Assembly: GCA_016647705.1 (NCBI GenBank)
Contig: CM028333.1
Span: forward strand, 25,538,243-25,602,242
Direction of reading: 5' to 3'
DNA: 64,000 nucleotides
Source of the DNA: Eucommia ulmoides
Lineage: Eukaryota; Streptophyta; Magnoliopsida; Garryales; Eucommiaceae
The notes below the pieces were generated by a model. The model was not told the origin of the DNA, did no database searches, and saw nothing but the letters and a program-made list of their open reading frames with translations. The translations under genes were made by a program, and so were the position numbers. Below, piece by piece: positions 24,950 to 37,937 of this stretch. Position 1 is the first letter of the stretch; every line of letters begins with the position of its first letter.

Positions 24950-25270
24950 AAACTGACCATCGGTTGACCAACCAACACTCATCGGTCTACCGCCCAATTC
25001 AGGACGTAGCCAACTCTTTGCCTATCGGTCGACTGCTGATCCTTCTTCTATCGACCGGTCGATTCAGAGAGTTTCATAAGTTGACTTATTTATCGACCCA
25101 GAGATTCAGAGAGTTTCTCTTTTGGCTATAGGTCGACCTACTTGTTGACCGAGAGATTTAGAGAGTTCACAATTTAAGCCCAGGTCAACCTACCTATCGA
25201 CCGAGAGATGATTCAGCAAGTTCATACTTTAAGCTCCAGTCGACCTGCCTGTCGACCGACGATGCGGGAA
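24950..25270 (-). repeat. GTCGAC palindrome array in the 3' LTR
   Basis: Successive GTCGAC-type hexamers begin at 25080, 25132, 25184 and 25239 (spacings 52, 52, 55), some mutated. The spacer is GAGAGATTCAGAGAGTTC-like. Matches the array at 30796-30970. Confidence 0.75.
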
Positions 25271-27139
25271 CATCTCTCTTTAATTCGATTTTAATCCATT
25301 TTCTTTCGACATTTTTGCTTCTTTAACTGATTTCTTTTCTCGGTTAGCTCTACTAAATTCTTAAATTCAATTTTAATTAATTATCATTTTTTTTTTCAAT
25401 TACATGTAAGAGCAAATAATTTAACTAATTAGGATCCTATAAAAACACACATAATTTTAAAAAATATTTCGTGTCGTGTGTGATCTTAATCGGAATACAT
25501 TATGAGTCAAAATTTAACCTGAGTTGTTTTTCCTAGGTTTTTCAAATTCTTTAATCTCTTAATATCCATCATCTTTGTCATCGTTTTTAGCATCCATTAA
25601 GCTATTGTCACAATATCTTTATGGTAATCATATCACTGGAACTAATAAATTGAAACAGTCAATTAAACCGTTAGTTCCACAAAAAATATCAATATTTAAT
25701 TGTCTATCAAAATTCTAGGATCAACAATCTCCCCCTTTTTGATTATGACAATTAACTTTGATATTTTTGTCAAAGTAATATGTAACCACACTCCCCCTAA
25801 ATCCAATGATGGGATTTATAACTCATTAAGGCATAGTAATAAAGATAATCATAATATATTCAACAAAGCACAATTTTTAAAATACGATAAACTCCCCCTT
25901 AAGATATACATCAAAATAATTCAAGTTCCCCCTTAATAAAACATCAATAAATTCTCCCCTTTTGTCATCTCAAAAAGTGGGAAAAAAGAACAATAAATAA
26001 ACACTACTCTAGGCAAATATCGTTATGCCTAACCATACCTAAACCACAAATGATTTTCACAAACTGATATTCCACTAATGGTTTGGTAAAGATATCAACA
26101 AGCTGGTCGGAGGTATTAATATATTCAATAACAATGTCCCTTTTCTGAATGTGATCACGAATAAAATGATATCTAATCTCTATGTACTTAGTTCGTGAGT
26201 GTTGTGTAGGATTCTTACTTAGACAAATAGCACTTTTATTATCACAATAAATTGGGACTTCCTCTATACATATTCCAAAATCATTTAATTATTGCTTAAT
26301 ATATAAAATTTTAGTACAACAGTTACCAACTGCCATATACTCAGCCTCAGTAGTGAATAAGGCTATTGAATTCTGTTTCTTACTTGACCAAGAAACCAAG
26401 GCATGTCCTAACAAATGACATGACCCACTTGTGTTTTTTTGCTCAACTTTGCAATCGATAAAATCAGCATTGAAGTAACTTATTAATTTAAAATCACTCC
26501 CCCTAGGAAACCATAATCCTAGGTCAGTCGTTCCCTTTAAATATAAAAAAATTTGCTTAACCGCAGTCAAGTGCGATTCTTTAGGACAAGAATGAAATCT
26601 AGCACATAAACAAACACTATACATAATATTAGGTTTACTAGCAGTTGAGTACAACAGGCTACCAATCATACCTCGATGCATTTTTTCATTAATACTTTTG
26701 CCTGTATCATCTTTGTCTATCTTTGTAGCCGTTGCGATGGGAGTTTTATACTCTTTAGCACCATCCAAGCCATATTTATTCAACAGCTCATTGGTGTATT
26801 TAGTTTGGTTTATGAACATCCCTTATTTGGTTTGCTTAATTTGCAATCCAAGAAAGAAATTCAGCTCTCCCATCATGCTCATCTCAAATTCGACCTGCAT
26901 TATCTTAGCTAACTCTTGGCAAAGATCCTCATTAGTAGATCTAAAAATAATATCATCAACATATACTTGTACTAATAAGATATTAGAATTAGTTTGCTTA
27001 ACAAATAGTTTTATATCACTAAGATCCCATCGAAAACCATATTCAACAAATCAACTTTTAATCACAAACATCAACACTATGTGGATAATCATCATATCAA
27101 GTTTACTCAATCCATCAAAATCCACAAATTACTAAATTA

Positions 27140-27985
27140 AGTCAGTATGTCTTTCTCATGATACCAAATAATACCAAGCCATGTAATCTTTAACGCACTA
27201 GAACAAGAAGTATATCTCAATAATAACATGCGTATTAAAGGAATTATCTATCATCTCCTCAATAATAATCATTTAAAAATCAGGAGATATGAAATTTATA
27301 AGAAGAACATATTATCATGTATATATCAAAATACTTAATGTTCATAAATATATCCATATGCACAAAGTATCAATTTAAAACATTAAGCACAGATTGATAC
27401 GCTATAAATATTCAAATGATCGCATATATGGTATCAAAAATAGATTATCGTGATTTCATAAAATGATACCAATCATGATATACTTAAATCCATATGATAT
27501 GCCAGTCAAATAAGATCATACTAAAAACTGATGTTATCAAATATTTAATGCAAGATATAACTTAGATTTGATTAATCTATCAATATTAGCTAACAATAAC
27601 ATTTCACAAAATCATATAATCAAAGTCCTAAACAATTCAAATCAAATAAATCATTCTTTATCATTTAATTAACCTCAATCATAAAATATTATGCTACAAG
27701 AAGCATAAAAACTCAGCTCAATTCAACTTATTTGTATAAAAGATGTATTAATGAATAAGAGCACATTATACAAATAATCTTACTAAATGCATATGCAACA
27801 AATAATAATGAGAACAAAAATACTTGATTTATTTTAAACCATTTAACATAAATAATCCTCAATATACGCACATAAAAACATGTTAATATATTTTAATTAA
27901 ATGTGATCATCAGAATCACTATGCAATGTTTATAAGACAACAAGTAACGCATCATTTAAATTAGGTCTTAGAAACCATTACCAAC
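27140..27985. other. AT-rich noncoding stretch within the copia interior
   Basis: About 850 bp with no recognisable domain on either strand, between the gag linker and RT of the Sirevirus-like element, where protease and integrase would normally lie. Confidence 0.5.
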
Positions 27986-28139
27986 TTACCTATTTGGCAA
28001 GTCGGATACATCGCTTTTTAACAAATTTAAATCGCGAAGTGTTAGGAGTACCTCTTAAATCCTTAGTGACGAATTTTCTTTTTACCTCATTTGTACTACC
28101 GATTGATTTGAGTACACAATTTCTCTTAGCCGATGGCTT

Positions 28140-28335
28140 TGGTACATCTTTCCTGCTTTCGCGTGTCGCTTGTGGGTTCTTTGTAACTTTACATCTCGAC
28201 TTTGGTTCATCTTTTCTGTTCACATATGTCACTTGTGACTTCTTTGTAGTTTCAATTTTTGATTTCAGTACATCCTTTTTGTTTGCACATGTCAATTGTG
28301 GATTCTTGGTGACTTCCCATCTTGATTTTGATATA
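28140..28335 (-). repeat. Three-copy 21-residue repeat in the gag-pol linker
   Basis: The minus-strand reading contains three similar 21-residue units with a V/TTK-P/SQ-T core and ending KKD or RKD. This is about a 63-bp tandem repeat downstream of the zinc knuckle. Confidence 0.7.
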
Positions 28336-30795
28336 AACTCTTTGGTTGTTCCTTTCGGTCCAGTCTCAACACTATGTAACTCTGCACAAGCCATTTTTTT
28401 TTAGCTCTTTTTAGTATCCATTTCACTTTGAATCCATTCTTAGCCATAAACTTAGGGTTCCTGAATGGACATGATACTTTAAAATGTCCAACCCTGTTGC
28501 AATAATTGCATCTCAACTTCGACTCAATTCTTTTAGTAATAAAGGCAAATATCGAATTTCTCTTATCATTGCTTGATGCTTCAGAACTACTAGAATCCGT
28601 ATCATCCCATGTTTCTTTCGTAGGTCTCTATTTTCTCTTTAGGTTACTTTCTGATCCAACCTCATACTGTTGCACATCCGTCTCATGGGTTATCAAATCA
28701 ATGATGAGTTCATCGGTAGTGAGTTTGGTGAGATCTTTGGCCTCCTTGATTGCAATCACTTGATCAGTTCCCTCATATGTGTCTTTCAATGTACCCCATA
28801 TTTCTTTCACAAAAACACAACCTGAAATGTTCCTGTACATATTTGCATCTAAAGAACAAAGCAAAATGTTAGTAGCCTATGAGTTAATAGATAATTTTCC
28901 TTTATCAAAGGAACTCAGTTGCTCATTTCTCTTGGCTACTCCATTTTCCATAGGAGTGTATGGACCGTCTTCAATGACATACCATGCCTTGTAATTAGTG
29001 GCCTGCAAAAAAAAAAAAAAATCATTATATTCTTCCAAACAACATAATTACTGCCTGTAAATAAAGGTGGACGATGCATAGAAAGCCCATCAGCTAGTGT
29101 GCCTATTGTGTGCGCCATGTGATCTTTGTTAGCTTAGTGTGTCGAGCTAAACCAGCCCTGATACCAATTGTTGGCCCAGTGAGCTATCCAAGAGGAGGGG
29201 GTGAATTGAGTAGATAAAAGTTAATTCAAATAAAATACTTCAAAAATCAAATAATTAAAATTAATTATTATCTATATAGCAGCAGAAATTAAATGTTAAT
29301 TAGGTGTACACCAAACAACACAAAAATAAATAAATAAAAGAATACAGCACACCAGAAATTTATATTGGTTCACCAAGTTATTCTTGGCTAATCCAGTCCT
29401 CCGAGCCCCACGGAGATTCGCACCCACTAAACCCCTAAGATTCCTTTAAATAGGTAAGAACCAAACCTTTACAAAAATATTTTTTTTCGCAGGCTCAGAA
29501 TCAACCTTTACAATTTCTTTTCACAGACTCAAGAATAACCCTATTTTTTTCACAGGTTAAAGATTAATCTAATTCTTTTATACTTAGGCTAAGAATCAAA
29601 CCTCACAAAAATGCTTTAAATATCCTTTTACCCCGTAAGGATTAAACTATTACAAAATTACTCAAATTAATTCTATAAAGGTAGAATTAAAACCTAATTT
29701 TTTTATACTCTAGGAAAAGATTAAAATCTCAATCTCTTTACCGGAAGAGATTGAAACCAGCTACCCTTGATTAGACCTTCCCAATAGTATCTAATTTGAC
29801 ACTCAACTCACCAATTACAAAATTGATAAGTGATTTTTCCACTCGGAGCTTCTACCACTCCAGATAAATTTAAACTCGATTAATGTCCTGATACTAGTGA
29901 TAGAGAAAGTGAACATTTTAAAATTTGATTTCAAACAAAGATGGGTAGCATGCAATTTAGCACGTAATCAGATTTCTTCAAGAAATTATTTCAAAAATAT
30001 TTTTTCAATTAAAAAATTCGAAAAACGATTTCAAAGATCAAATTCCCAATAATAGATAATAAGATCAAGCAACAATTAATAGCAAATAATTTAGAATGAT
30101 CTCACCAGGAATCGACTGAATAAATTTGATAAGCAATTAAACCTCAAGACAACAATCAACAATAATCTTCTTCAAAGTATCTCAAGAATGATTCTCAAGA
30201 CAATTTTCACAATACTCTCGGTATCATAACTCTTAGAAAGCATAAAAGCTTGAATAGCTCAGAACGATTGGGATTATCTTTTTTATTTAAAGATGAAAAA
30301 AGCAGGTTTATTTAAAAGGAAATAAAACAAGCCTTTCAACGGTTTGTTCCCATAAATCAAGACAAGTAATTACTCCAATAGACCCAATATATTATAATGA
30401 CTCATTCCTGGTATAATTCACTTAATAATATATTTTAAAACATTCATTTTAGTCCCTCCAACTTTTACTCAAACTCAATTAAATAATATAGGAAGAATTT
30501 CATGTACCAAATTGAAAAATATAAAAAATACTTGAACCATATCTATAGGGATATTAAAATATCAATTAAATAACTTAAAATATATCAGATCCCTAAGATA
30601 TCTTGCATATCTTAACCATAAAATGACTATTTTTTGAATCAAAACCATCAAAATCTCAAATCTTGAAACTGACCATCAGTTGACAGACTAACACTCATCG
30701 GTCGACCGCCTAATTCAGGACATAACCAACTCTTTGCCCATTGGTCGACTGACGATCCTTCTCCTATCGACCGGTTTATTCAAAGAGTTTCATAA

Positions 30796-30970
30796 TTCGA
30801 CTTACCTGTCGATCTAGAGATTCAGAGAGTTCCTCTTTTGGCCATAGGTCGACCTACCTGTCGATTGAGAGATTCAGATAGTTCATAATTTAAGCCTAGG
30901 TCGACATACCTATCGACCGAGAGATTCTACAAGTTCATACTTTAAGCTCCAGTCGACCTACCCGTCGACC
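30796..30970 (-). repeat. GTCGAC palindrome array in the 5' LTR (52-bp period)
   Basis: GTCGAC-type hexamers start at 30796, 30848, 30900 and 30952, each 52 bp apart. Each is followed 12 bp later by a second GTCGA. Units share a GAGAGATTCAGAGAGTTC-like spacer. Confidence 0.8.
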
Positions 30971-31439
30971 GACCATGCGGGAACATCTCTCCTTAATTCG
31001 ATTTTAATCCATTTTCTTTGACATTTTCGCCTCTTTAATTGATTTCTTTTCTCGTTTAGCTTTACTAAATTCTTAAATTCAATTTTAATTAATTATCAAT
31101 GTTTCTTTTTCAATTACACATATGAGTAAATAATTTAACTAATTAGGATCCTATAAAAACACACATAATTTTGAAAAATATTGTGTCGTGTGTGATCTGA
31201 ATCAGGATATATTAAGAGTCAAAATTTAACCTGAGTTGTTTTCCCTAGATTTTTCAAATTCTTCAATCTCTTAACGTCCATCATCTTTGTTATCATTTTT
31301 AGCATCCATTTAGCTTTTGTTATAATATCTTCGTGATAATCACATCACTGAAACTAATAAATTGAAACACTCAATAAAATCGTTAGTTTCACAAAAAAAT
31401 ATCAATATTTAATTATCCATCAAAATCCTAGGATCAACA

Positions 31440-31645
31440 CTCGACATTGTTCTCATTAAATAAATTATAAAAATAACCTCTCCATCGTTCCATAATCTCC
31501 TCATCCTTTACCAGGACTTTTTTATTAGTGTCTTTGATACATCTGACACTTCTAATATCTCTAGTCTTTCGTTCACATAGCCTAACAAGTTTAAATATTA
31601 AATTATGAAGACTTTGGGTATTTTCTAAGTGGACGTGGTGATTGG
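31440..31645 (-). mobile_element. RTE-type LINE, upstream piece
   Basis: The minus strand encodes the linker between endonuclease and RT typical of plant RTE elements (RLCERKTRDIRSVRCIKD, VLVKDEEIMERWRGYFYNLF). It continues the LINE at 22038-23317. The piece of RT that should lie between them, roughly 80 residues, is absent, so the copia insertion or a later rearrangement removed it. The endonuclease domain is missing upstream. Confidence 0.8.
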
Positions 31646-32214
31646 GCAATACCCCAAAGTAGCAGTTCCAAACTGCATGAAGGTTGGCTTGCCTCGAGGC
31701 GCTAAGCGTTAGGCCATGAAAATGTTTAGTTAAAAAATATCAGCATGATGGTGGGAAGTTGTGGTAATTTGGTAAAGACGTGGATTTTTGACTAAGGAAA
31801 AGGTATTGTTATTTGGGATATTTTGCATAAAGTATTATAAGGGGGCCCCTCATCTAAAAAACTCTCAACATCGTGATGTTGGCGTGTTAAGGAGTACCAA
31901 CACGGCGAGACAAGATGTAGACAAGACTTACATATGATGGGAAGCCTTGAGGTGTGACTTATCCATAATCTCAGTTAGGTGATGAAACAGTTGTGTAACG
32001 TTCGTCGGCAGACAACGACGTTGTGGGACAATGTTAGTGGCTATTGGGTGTTGCTGAAACAAGGCTCAAGTTGGTTCTACGCACAAACGTAGGATTAGTG
32101 TTCATAAACGAGACATGATACCAACGAAAGATCTTTGCAGGAGGTCGAGGTAATACTGATAGGAAATGAACGGTGTTGGAGACAGGTTCAAGGGAATCCT
32201 AGTTGCAATACTAG
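31646..32214 (+). other. Unresolved sequence ending in a gypsy LTR fragment
   Basis: No confident coding match. The LTR of the gypsy element whose primer site is at about 34904 must begin here; TGTTAGTGGCTATTGGG at about 32038 is a possible start but is not proven. Confidence 0.4.
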
Positions 32215-32819
32215 TGACGCGTGCCTGTTTTTTCTGAAGAGGAAAAGAATATTAAATAATAATTAAGCTTAAGGAGATAGGGGTTTTTAAAGCGCCAGTT
32301 TTCTCAAAAAATATACTTAGGCCATTTTAAAAAATAAGGAGTCGCCACCTAGCATTGGGTTAAAATGGTGTGCTAGGTCACCGAATTTTTAGAAAACAAT
32401 TTAAAAGGCCTAAGTAAAAAATCGACTCCAAAAAAAACACGCTCAAACTAAAGATTCATTTAAAGGCTTGGGGGTCGGTTATACTCGGGGCAGGTGTTAG
32501 GCACCCCAAGACGCTCGTCCGATAATGGTACCTTATATCCAATTAAGTCCAATTAATTTGGTCTGAGTGTTTTATTTTATTTTGAAATCATTCCCTTCTT
32601 ATAAAATATTTTTGGAATTTTTCACAAATAAGGTGAGACAAGTTTTTGGATTTTTGAGAATGTTCCCTCGGTATAACCTCTTATCGAATATTAAAGATAC
32701 GACAAGAATGGTTCCCAGAGAGGGTTTATGTATGTTTTCGAGAGACTTCTTTAATTTAAATAGGCAAACTAAAATAGATGAATATTTGGAAATATGAATG
32801 CAAAAACTAACATTTAAAT

Positions 32820-32866
<47 letters not shown>

Positions 32867-34324
32867 CAAAAGTGACTAAAAAACTAAATGATTTAATTTA
32901 AATATATCGATGCAAATTGATATGAATACAGGAATCGAACGTGATTATGCGTGACAATAATTTAATTAAAAAATATAAGTGATTCACGTGTCGTGACTAG
33001 ATGTGAAAAAGTAGCGTGGATTAGTAAAAAAAAAAATAAAAAATAAAAAACTATTTATGAAAAATGTGGGTGATGAAAGTATCCTAAACATACCGTTTAA
33101 ATGATACAAGAAATAAACATGCTAAGTGGATGCAAAAAAAAGTCTACTTTGAGTTTGCCTGATTAATTTAAATCATGTTTTGAAATTCTCTCAAATTCTA
33201 TGGATAAGAGAATCGAGGGAGGTTCGCGGAAACAATTTAGTTGAAATTAATCTTTTCGATACTTAAAAGAAATCCCACGAAACTTTACCGAGGGAAGTGA
33301 TTTCCTAAAACCATTTGTTTCTAAATTCCACTTGAGTCGAGGAATGGAAACAAGGTCACGGAAAACTCTCTCACAATTTATCGAATCGTCGGATTCACTT
33401 TAAGGTTCATAAGGATTAATTTCTACAAATAAAAGATTTTATTATTTTATTTTATTTTTGGATTTTTTATTTTATTTTATTTTTTATTTTTTAGGGTTTT
33501 GATAACAAGAATAAAAATAATGAAAATACAGAAAAATAACAATGAAAACATCATTTACCTAACGATCGGGGGTTAGGTTTAAGCCCCAGAAACCCACCCC
33601 GATGTTTTCATCGGATCATCAGACGACTTTATTTTTTTGTGTTTTTCTCTATGAATTTGTAAACAAAACAAAACAAAATAAATAATGAAAACGTCCTTTA
33701 CCTAATGATCGGAGGTTAGGTTTAAACACGAGAAATCCACCTCGATGTATTCATTAGATCATCGGACGACAATACATAAATAAATAAATAAAACTTGCAG
33801 AAATTTAAATTACGAAAAGAATAAAATAAACTGAAAGAAGAATTAAAAATTAGAAAAACATATCTGTTCTAGGCTAAGAATCTCGATACCCGTATTTTTC
33901 TCTCTCGTAGACGGCTTCCCGAAAGGGCTTTGAAAATCACTCTTCTAAAGGAGGTGACTCCTCTCAATTTTTGAATGTCTCCGTAGGGTTTCTCTCTAAT
34001 TTTTTTATTTTTGTCTTCTATGTGGAGGAGGGTCTTATTTATAGGAAGGATGTGGAGTGTAAAATCCTAATAACCCTAGGAAACCCTAGTCCCAATTCGA
34101 CCAGGAAAAGGAAACAAAACCTAAAAGAAAAGGGAAAAGGAAACCTAATCCCATTTTAATAAGGAAACCTTTTATTTTCCATTTATTTTTAGTTTTATTT
34201 ATTTTTTCTTTTATCTTTCTTTTTTTTTTCTCTATTTTATTTTTATTTTTTTGACAATAAAAATAAAATAAATTTTAAAATAAAGATAAAATTTTTGCGG
34301 GACGGTCAAAATACCGTGTCTACA
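32215..34324 (-). mobile_element. Solo LTR, 2.1 kb, probably gypsy
   Basis: Starts TGACGCGTGCC and ends GTGTCTACA, flanked by a perfect 5-bp duplication ACTAG (32210-32214 and 34325-34329). The minus orientation is favoured because that strand has CCTATAAATAAGACC near 34040, a good TATA context, and begins TGTAGACACGG. It includes GGAGTCGCCACC and GGTGTTAGGCACCCC blocks seen in plant gypsy LTRs, and a 40-base T run (32824-32863). No internal sequence. Confidence 0.8.
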
Positions 34325-35300
34325 ACTAGGATTTGGTTTCATGGGAGCGACATAAAACCAAGAAAAAAATCTTAGCATGGGGCTGAGGCAACGCGGGAAG
34401 AATATGGGAATAAGGCTAGGTGGAAGGTTTGGTGTTACTGGTACATTGTTAAGGTGCAAGAAATAAGAGAATTGTTAAGTGTGTGCCAGACATGTAGGAG
34501 TAGTTACCTACACTTTTGTAGATAAGGCATATTAACTACCACGCATGTATGTCTTGACACTTGTCCAAATATATGGTTGTGATTGATCTTTAGTAGTTAG
34601 GGACGTCAGCTGCCATCTTCAGCCTATAAATTTGTGATTGAGATGTGGTTCAACAAAGAGTTTGTTCTTGCAACCCTTGATCGAAATTTGGTGTATGTTT
34701 CCTTGTTTTCAATAAGTTATAAAAAAGATTAGTTTTTGGTCGTACATATGGTGTATTTTTACTACCATTTTTGGTGAGTGCATGCACGTTGGGTTGTTGT
34801 AATCTGTGTTTGTGTGTTGGAACGATGACATAGCTGACTAATTGGCAGGCAATCATGCCATTACATGTATAAATAGTTGTGGTTTTGAATTAACCCTGTA
34901 ATAGTGGGTATCAGAGTAGGGCTATGATGGCTTTTTCATCAAGCATGAATGAGTAATTGGAATCCTTAGAAGACTAAGTGAACACTTCTGTAAATAATGC
35001 TAAGGTGATTTGGGTAGACATCACTAACCTAAGAATTTCGTTTGAAGAATTTTGTATTGACACGATTGCCAAAATCAAGACCATGCTAAAGGATATGATC
35101 ATGCTAGCCAACGTTGGGAAGATGACCCGTAAATAGGCAAAATAGGATCTTGTGTTGGTGAAGAAAGTCGTTGGTAGATAAGACGTGTTGAGGGACAATC
35201 TATCAATGTTGAAGGTTTTAGCTCCTAAGGTACGCGAAGTGCCAAAGAATTAGAGAATTTTCTATGGGACATGAAGCAATATTTTGAATGGATCAAATAT
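34325..35300 (+). mobile_element. Gypsy LTR 3' end plus gag start, broken
   Basis: The LTR 3' part (34330 to about 34903) has two TATA-like sites (34625 and TATAAATAG at 34868) and is followed by the primer site GGTATCAGAG (about 34906). Gag N-terminal text follows on the plus strand to about 35300. The end resembles the KELENFLWDMEQYF-type block of plant chromovirus-like gag. The fragment then stops abruptly; the rest of the element is absent. Several breaks. Confidence 0.65.
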
Positions 35301-36790
35301 TAAAATTGACTGATCTAAGCAACATAATATAAAAAATTTAAATGACAATTTAATATCCAATTCTTTAAGTCGGATCTAACCGTATTAACATTAAAATAAA
35401 GAATCATGTAATATTAAAATACTTTTAATATAAATATTACCTCTTTAGATACTTCAGCCTCAAAATTGATAGTTCCCAAAGCGTGATCTATAGGCTCTTC
35501 AAAGAACGTCTGAACATGAACAGTACGATAATTGGAGGTTTGATTGTCTCATAAGTGACACAGATGTCTCATCTCTAACAATATCCACACAGATGATCTC
35601 ATAAAGAAGAGAGTTCGTGGAATTTCTAAGATCAGATATAACCTCAAGACTCTAGGATAGATCTGATTTAAATATAGGTAGTAATAAGATTCAAATCACT
35701 GGTGAAAACTGAACGCAATCTCACGAACAAATAAATTCCGGTTGTTAATGGTCCAGTTTCATATCAAATTAAGACCAAAACTATTAGACGTATACTAAAC
35801 CAAAATCGCAACAAAAAGCACCATTTTTTAAACGCTTTTAAAACCAAACCATTTAACTTCATACAAAATCAAAAACATGAAATTGTGAAAAAGGGCAAAA
35901 CCTCATTTCATGATATCTTTGAATTCCTTCCGGTTTTAAAACAGAACCATTTAACTTCATACAAAACCAAAACTACGAAATTGCGAAACCATTTAATTGC
36001 ATAAAAATTCTAGTAGAATCGAGAACTTGAGAGGCGGTGGATTACCTTACGGTGGATATCAGCGGTTCGAGTCCACTTTTTTAATTTTATAAAAAAACAA
36101 AAACCAAAACCGCGAAACCATGGACCGTTATTTTTTTTTTATATAAACAAAAATATAACTAAAATATAAAATATAAATTTAAGAAAATAAAACCAAACCA
36201 CAAAACTATTACTTGTTACAATAGACGTTCCTAACCATAATTAAAATACAACTATATATATATATATATATATATTAGGGGGTAAACTATAAATATTTTA
36301 AAAAGTAAGGGTATACATGTCATAAAAAATATATTTAAAATATCAGTTGCACGGTTTGGTTTTGTAGTTCGGTTTTGCGATTACTATCCCAAAACCAAAA
36401 CCAAAATCGCTTCAATTGCTAATTTCAAAACCAAAACCACAATCAAATCATTTAGTTAGCTTCAAAACCAAAACATTCAATTTGATTTTTATTGCCATCC
36501 CTAAAAGAGATCTAAGAGAGAATAAGGGGGCGACCAAGCTACCTTATGGACGAATATACGAGTAGGTGTCCATCTAGTGGTCTTCAACTTTATAAATACA
36601 GTCCAGGTTTAAAAAAAATGGACCTTTTTTTTCCTTAATTGTACTTTGGCTGCTGAACTTTTTAAGTTCAGTATTACAACCGATTCTTTTTCATGGACTC
36701 TTTTAACATCAATTCTCTATTGTATGTGACCCGTTAGGTTCATATCAAAAGTTGAATGATGAAAATAAATTATTAATAAATTATTTTACT
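35300..36790. repeat. AT-rich patch with hAT-like MITE remnants
   Basis: Contains many AAAACCAAAACC / GGTTTTGGTTTTG strings. An end reading ATTGCCATCCCTAAA (about 36494-36510), whose complement TTTAGGGATGGCAAT resembles hAT-type termini, is present. A second possible end is GTTCCTAA at about 36226. A (TA)n tract lies at about 36251-36275. I could not define full elements, and no gene is supported. Confidence 0.35.
36010..36077 (+). pseudogene. Probable plastid trnA-UGC fragment (intron end and 3' exon)
   Basis: The stretch has GAACTTGAGAGGCGGTGG and ATATCAGCGGTTCGAGTCC in the order found at the end of the plastid tRNA-Ala(UGC) group II intron and its 3' exon, with scattered differences. It contains a tRNA T-arm (GGTTCGAGTCC) but no acceptor-stem partner or D arm, so it is not a working tRNA. 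A transfer of plastid DNA to the nucleus is likely. The match is from memory. Confidence 0.5.
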
Positions 36791-37896
36791 AATCAATCAA
36801 TAAAATTGTATATTGATAAGATTATCAGATTACATGGTGCCCCAATTTCCATTGTGTCAGATAGAGATCCAAAAATTCTGGTATAGTCTTTAGACTACTA
36901 TGTGTACTAAATTAAGGTTCAGTACAAATTTTCATCCTCAGACTAACGACTAATCAGAACGTACAATTCAAACATTCGAGGATATGTTGAGGGGTTCCGT
37001 TTTAGAATTTTTTGGTTGCTGGGATTATCATTTGACTTTGATAGAGTTTGCTTATAATAATAGTTATCGTTCAACAATTGAAATGACACCGTATGAAGCG
37101 TTGTATGTCAAAAGATGCAAAACTCTAGTTTGTTGGACTGAAGTTGGGGAATAGAAATTGTTGATGCTCGATATAGCATAGATAACATTAGAGAATGTAG
37201 GGGTCATTCAGTAAATATTGAGAATTTCTCAAAGTAGGCAAAAGACTTACGTTGACTGGTGCAGACATGAGTTGGAGTTTGAGGTATATGATTACGTATT
37301 TCTATATATATCTTTGTGGAAAGGCATAAAAAGATTTGGGAAGAAAAAATTACGTCCTATATATATTGGGCATTATAAGTTCTAAAACCAGTCGGTATCG
37401 TGGTGTATCAGCTAGCCCTACCGCTAGAATTGTCTAGATTACATGATATTTTCATTTTTCGATGCTCTATAAATATATGCCAGACCCATTACATGTGTTG
37501 ACTTCTTAGTGAATCAAACTGAAAGAGAGCTTGTCACATGTTAAGGAACCAGTATAGATCCTACATCGTAAAATCAAGTATTGCGAATGAAAATGATTTC
37601 GTTGGTTAAAGTGTTGTGGCTCAGTCATTGTGTGGAAGAGACAATGTGGGAAAGAGAAGAAGAAGTGAGGAATAAATACCCGCATTTGTTTGTTAAGGAT
37701 AATTAAATTTTGGGACAAAATTTCTTTTAGAGTGTAAGGATTGTAAGACCCAATTTTATATGTGCATATTTTTATTTGCATTTTATAACATTTAGGAAAT
37801 ATTTGAATTTAGTGTGTTATTTTAAATTTTACTTTATCACTTTTAGGGGTTATTATGATATTTGAAAACTTAGATTTAATAACTTTGGTGGGATTA

Positions 37897-37937
<41 letters not shown>

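Larger units (their letters stand above)
23453..31439 (-). mobile_element. Sirevirus-like Ty1/copia element, broken
   Basis: Minus-strand element with a 5' LTR at 29169-31439 (2271 bp) and a 3' LTR at 23453-25726 (2274 bp). The primer site is TTGGTATCAGGGCTGG (about 29152-29167) and the polypurine tract AAAAAGGGGGAGAT (25727-25740). Recognisable parts are a gag start (29118 down to about 28940), a gag middle region (28864-28628) and a CCHC zinc knuckle CNYCNRVGHFKVSC (about 28470-28510). A repeat-rich linker follows (28394-27990), then RT with YVDD (about 27050-26820) and RNase H (26819 to about 26000). Protease and integrase are missing. LTR length, SVCLCARF and SHLTAVKQIF-type RNase H text, and layout suggest the SIRE/Maximus lineage. 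It has many breaks. The LTRs differ at scattered sites, so it is old. Confidence 0.88.

Noticed and set aside
27994-28404. 136-codon plus-strand frame
   Set aside because: Antisense of the repeat-rich gag linker of the Sirevirus-like element.
36010-36077. Possible nuclear tRNA gene
   Set aside because: Only a T-arm is present with no D arm or acceptor partner; a plastid trnA fragment explains it better.
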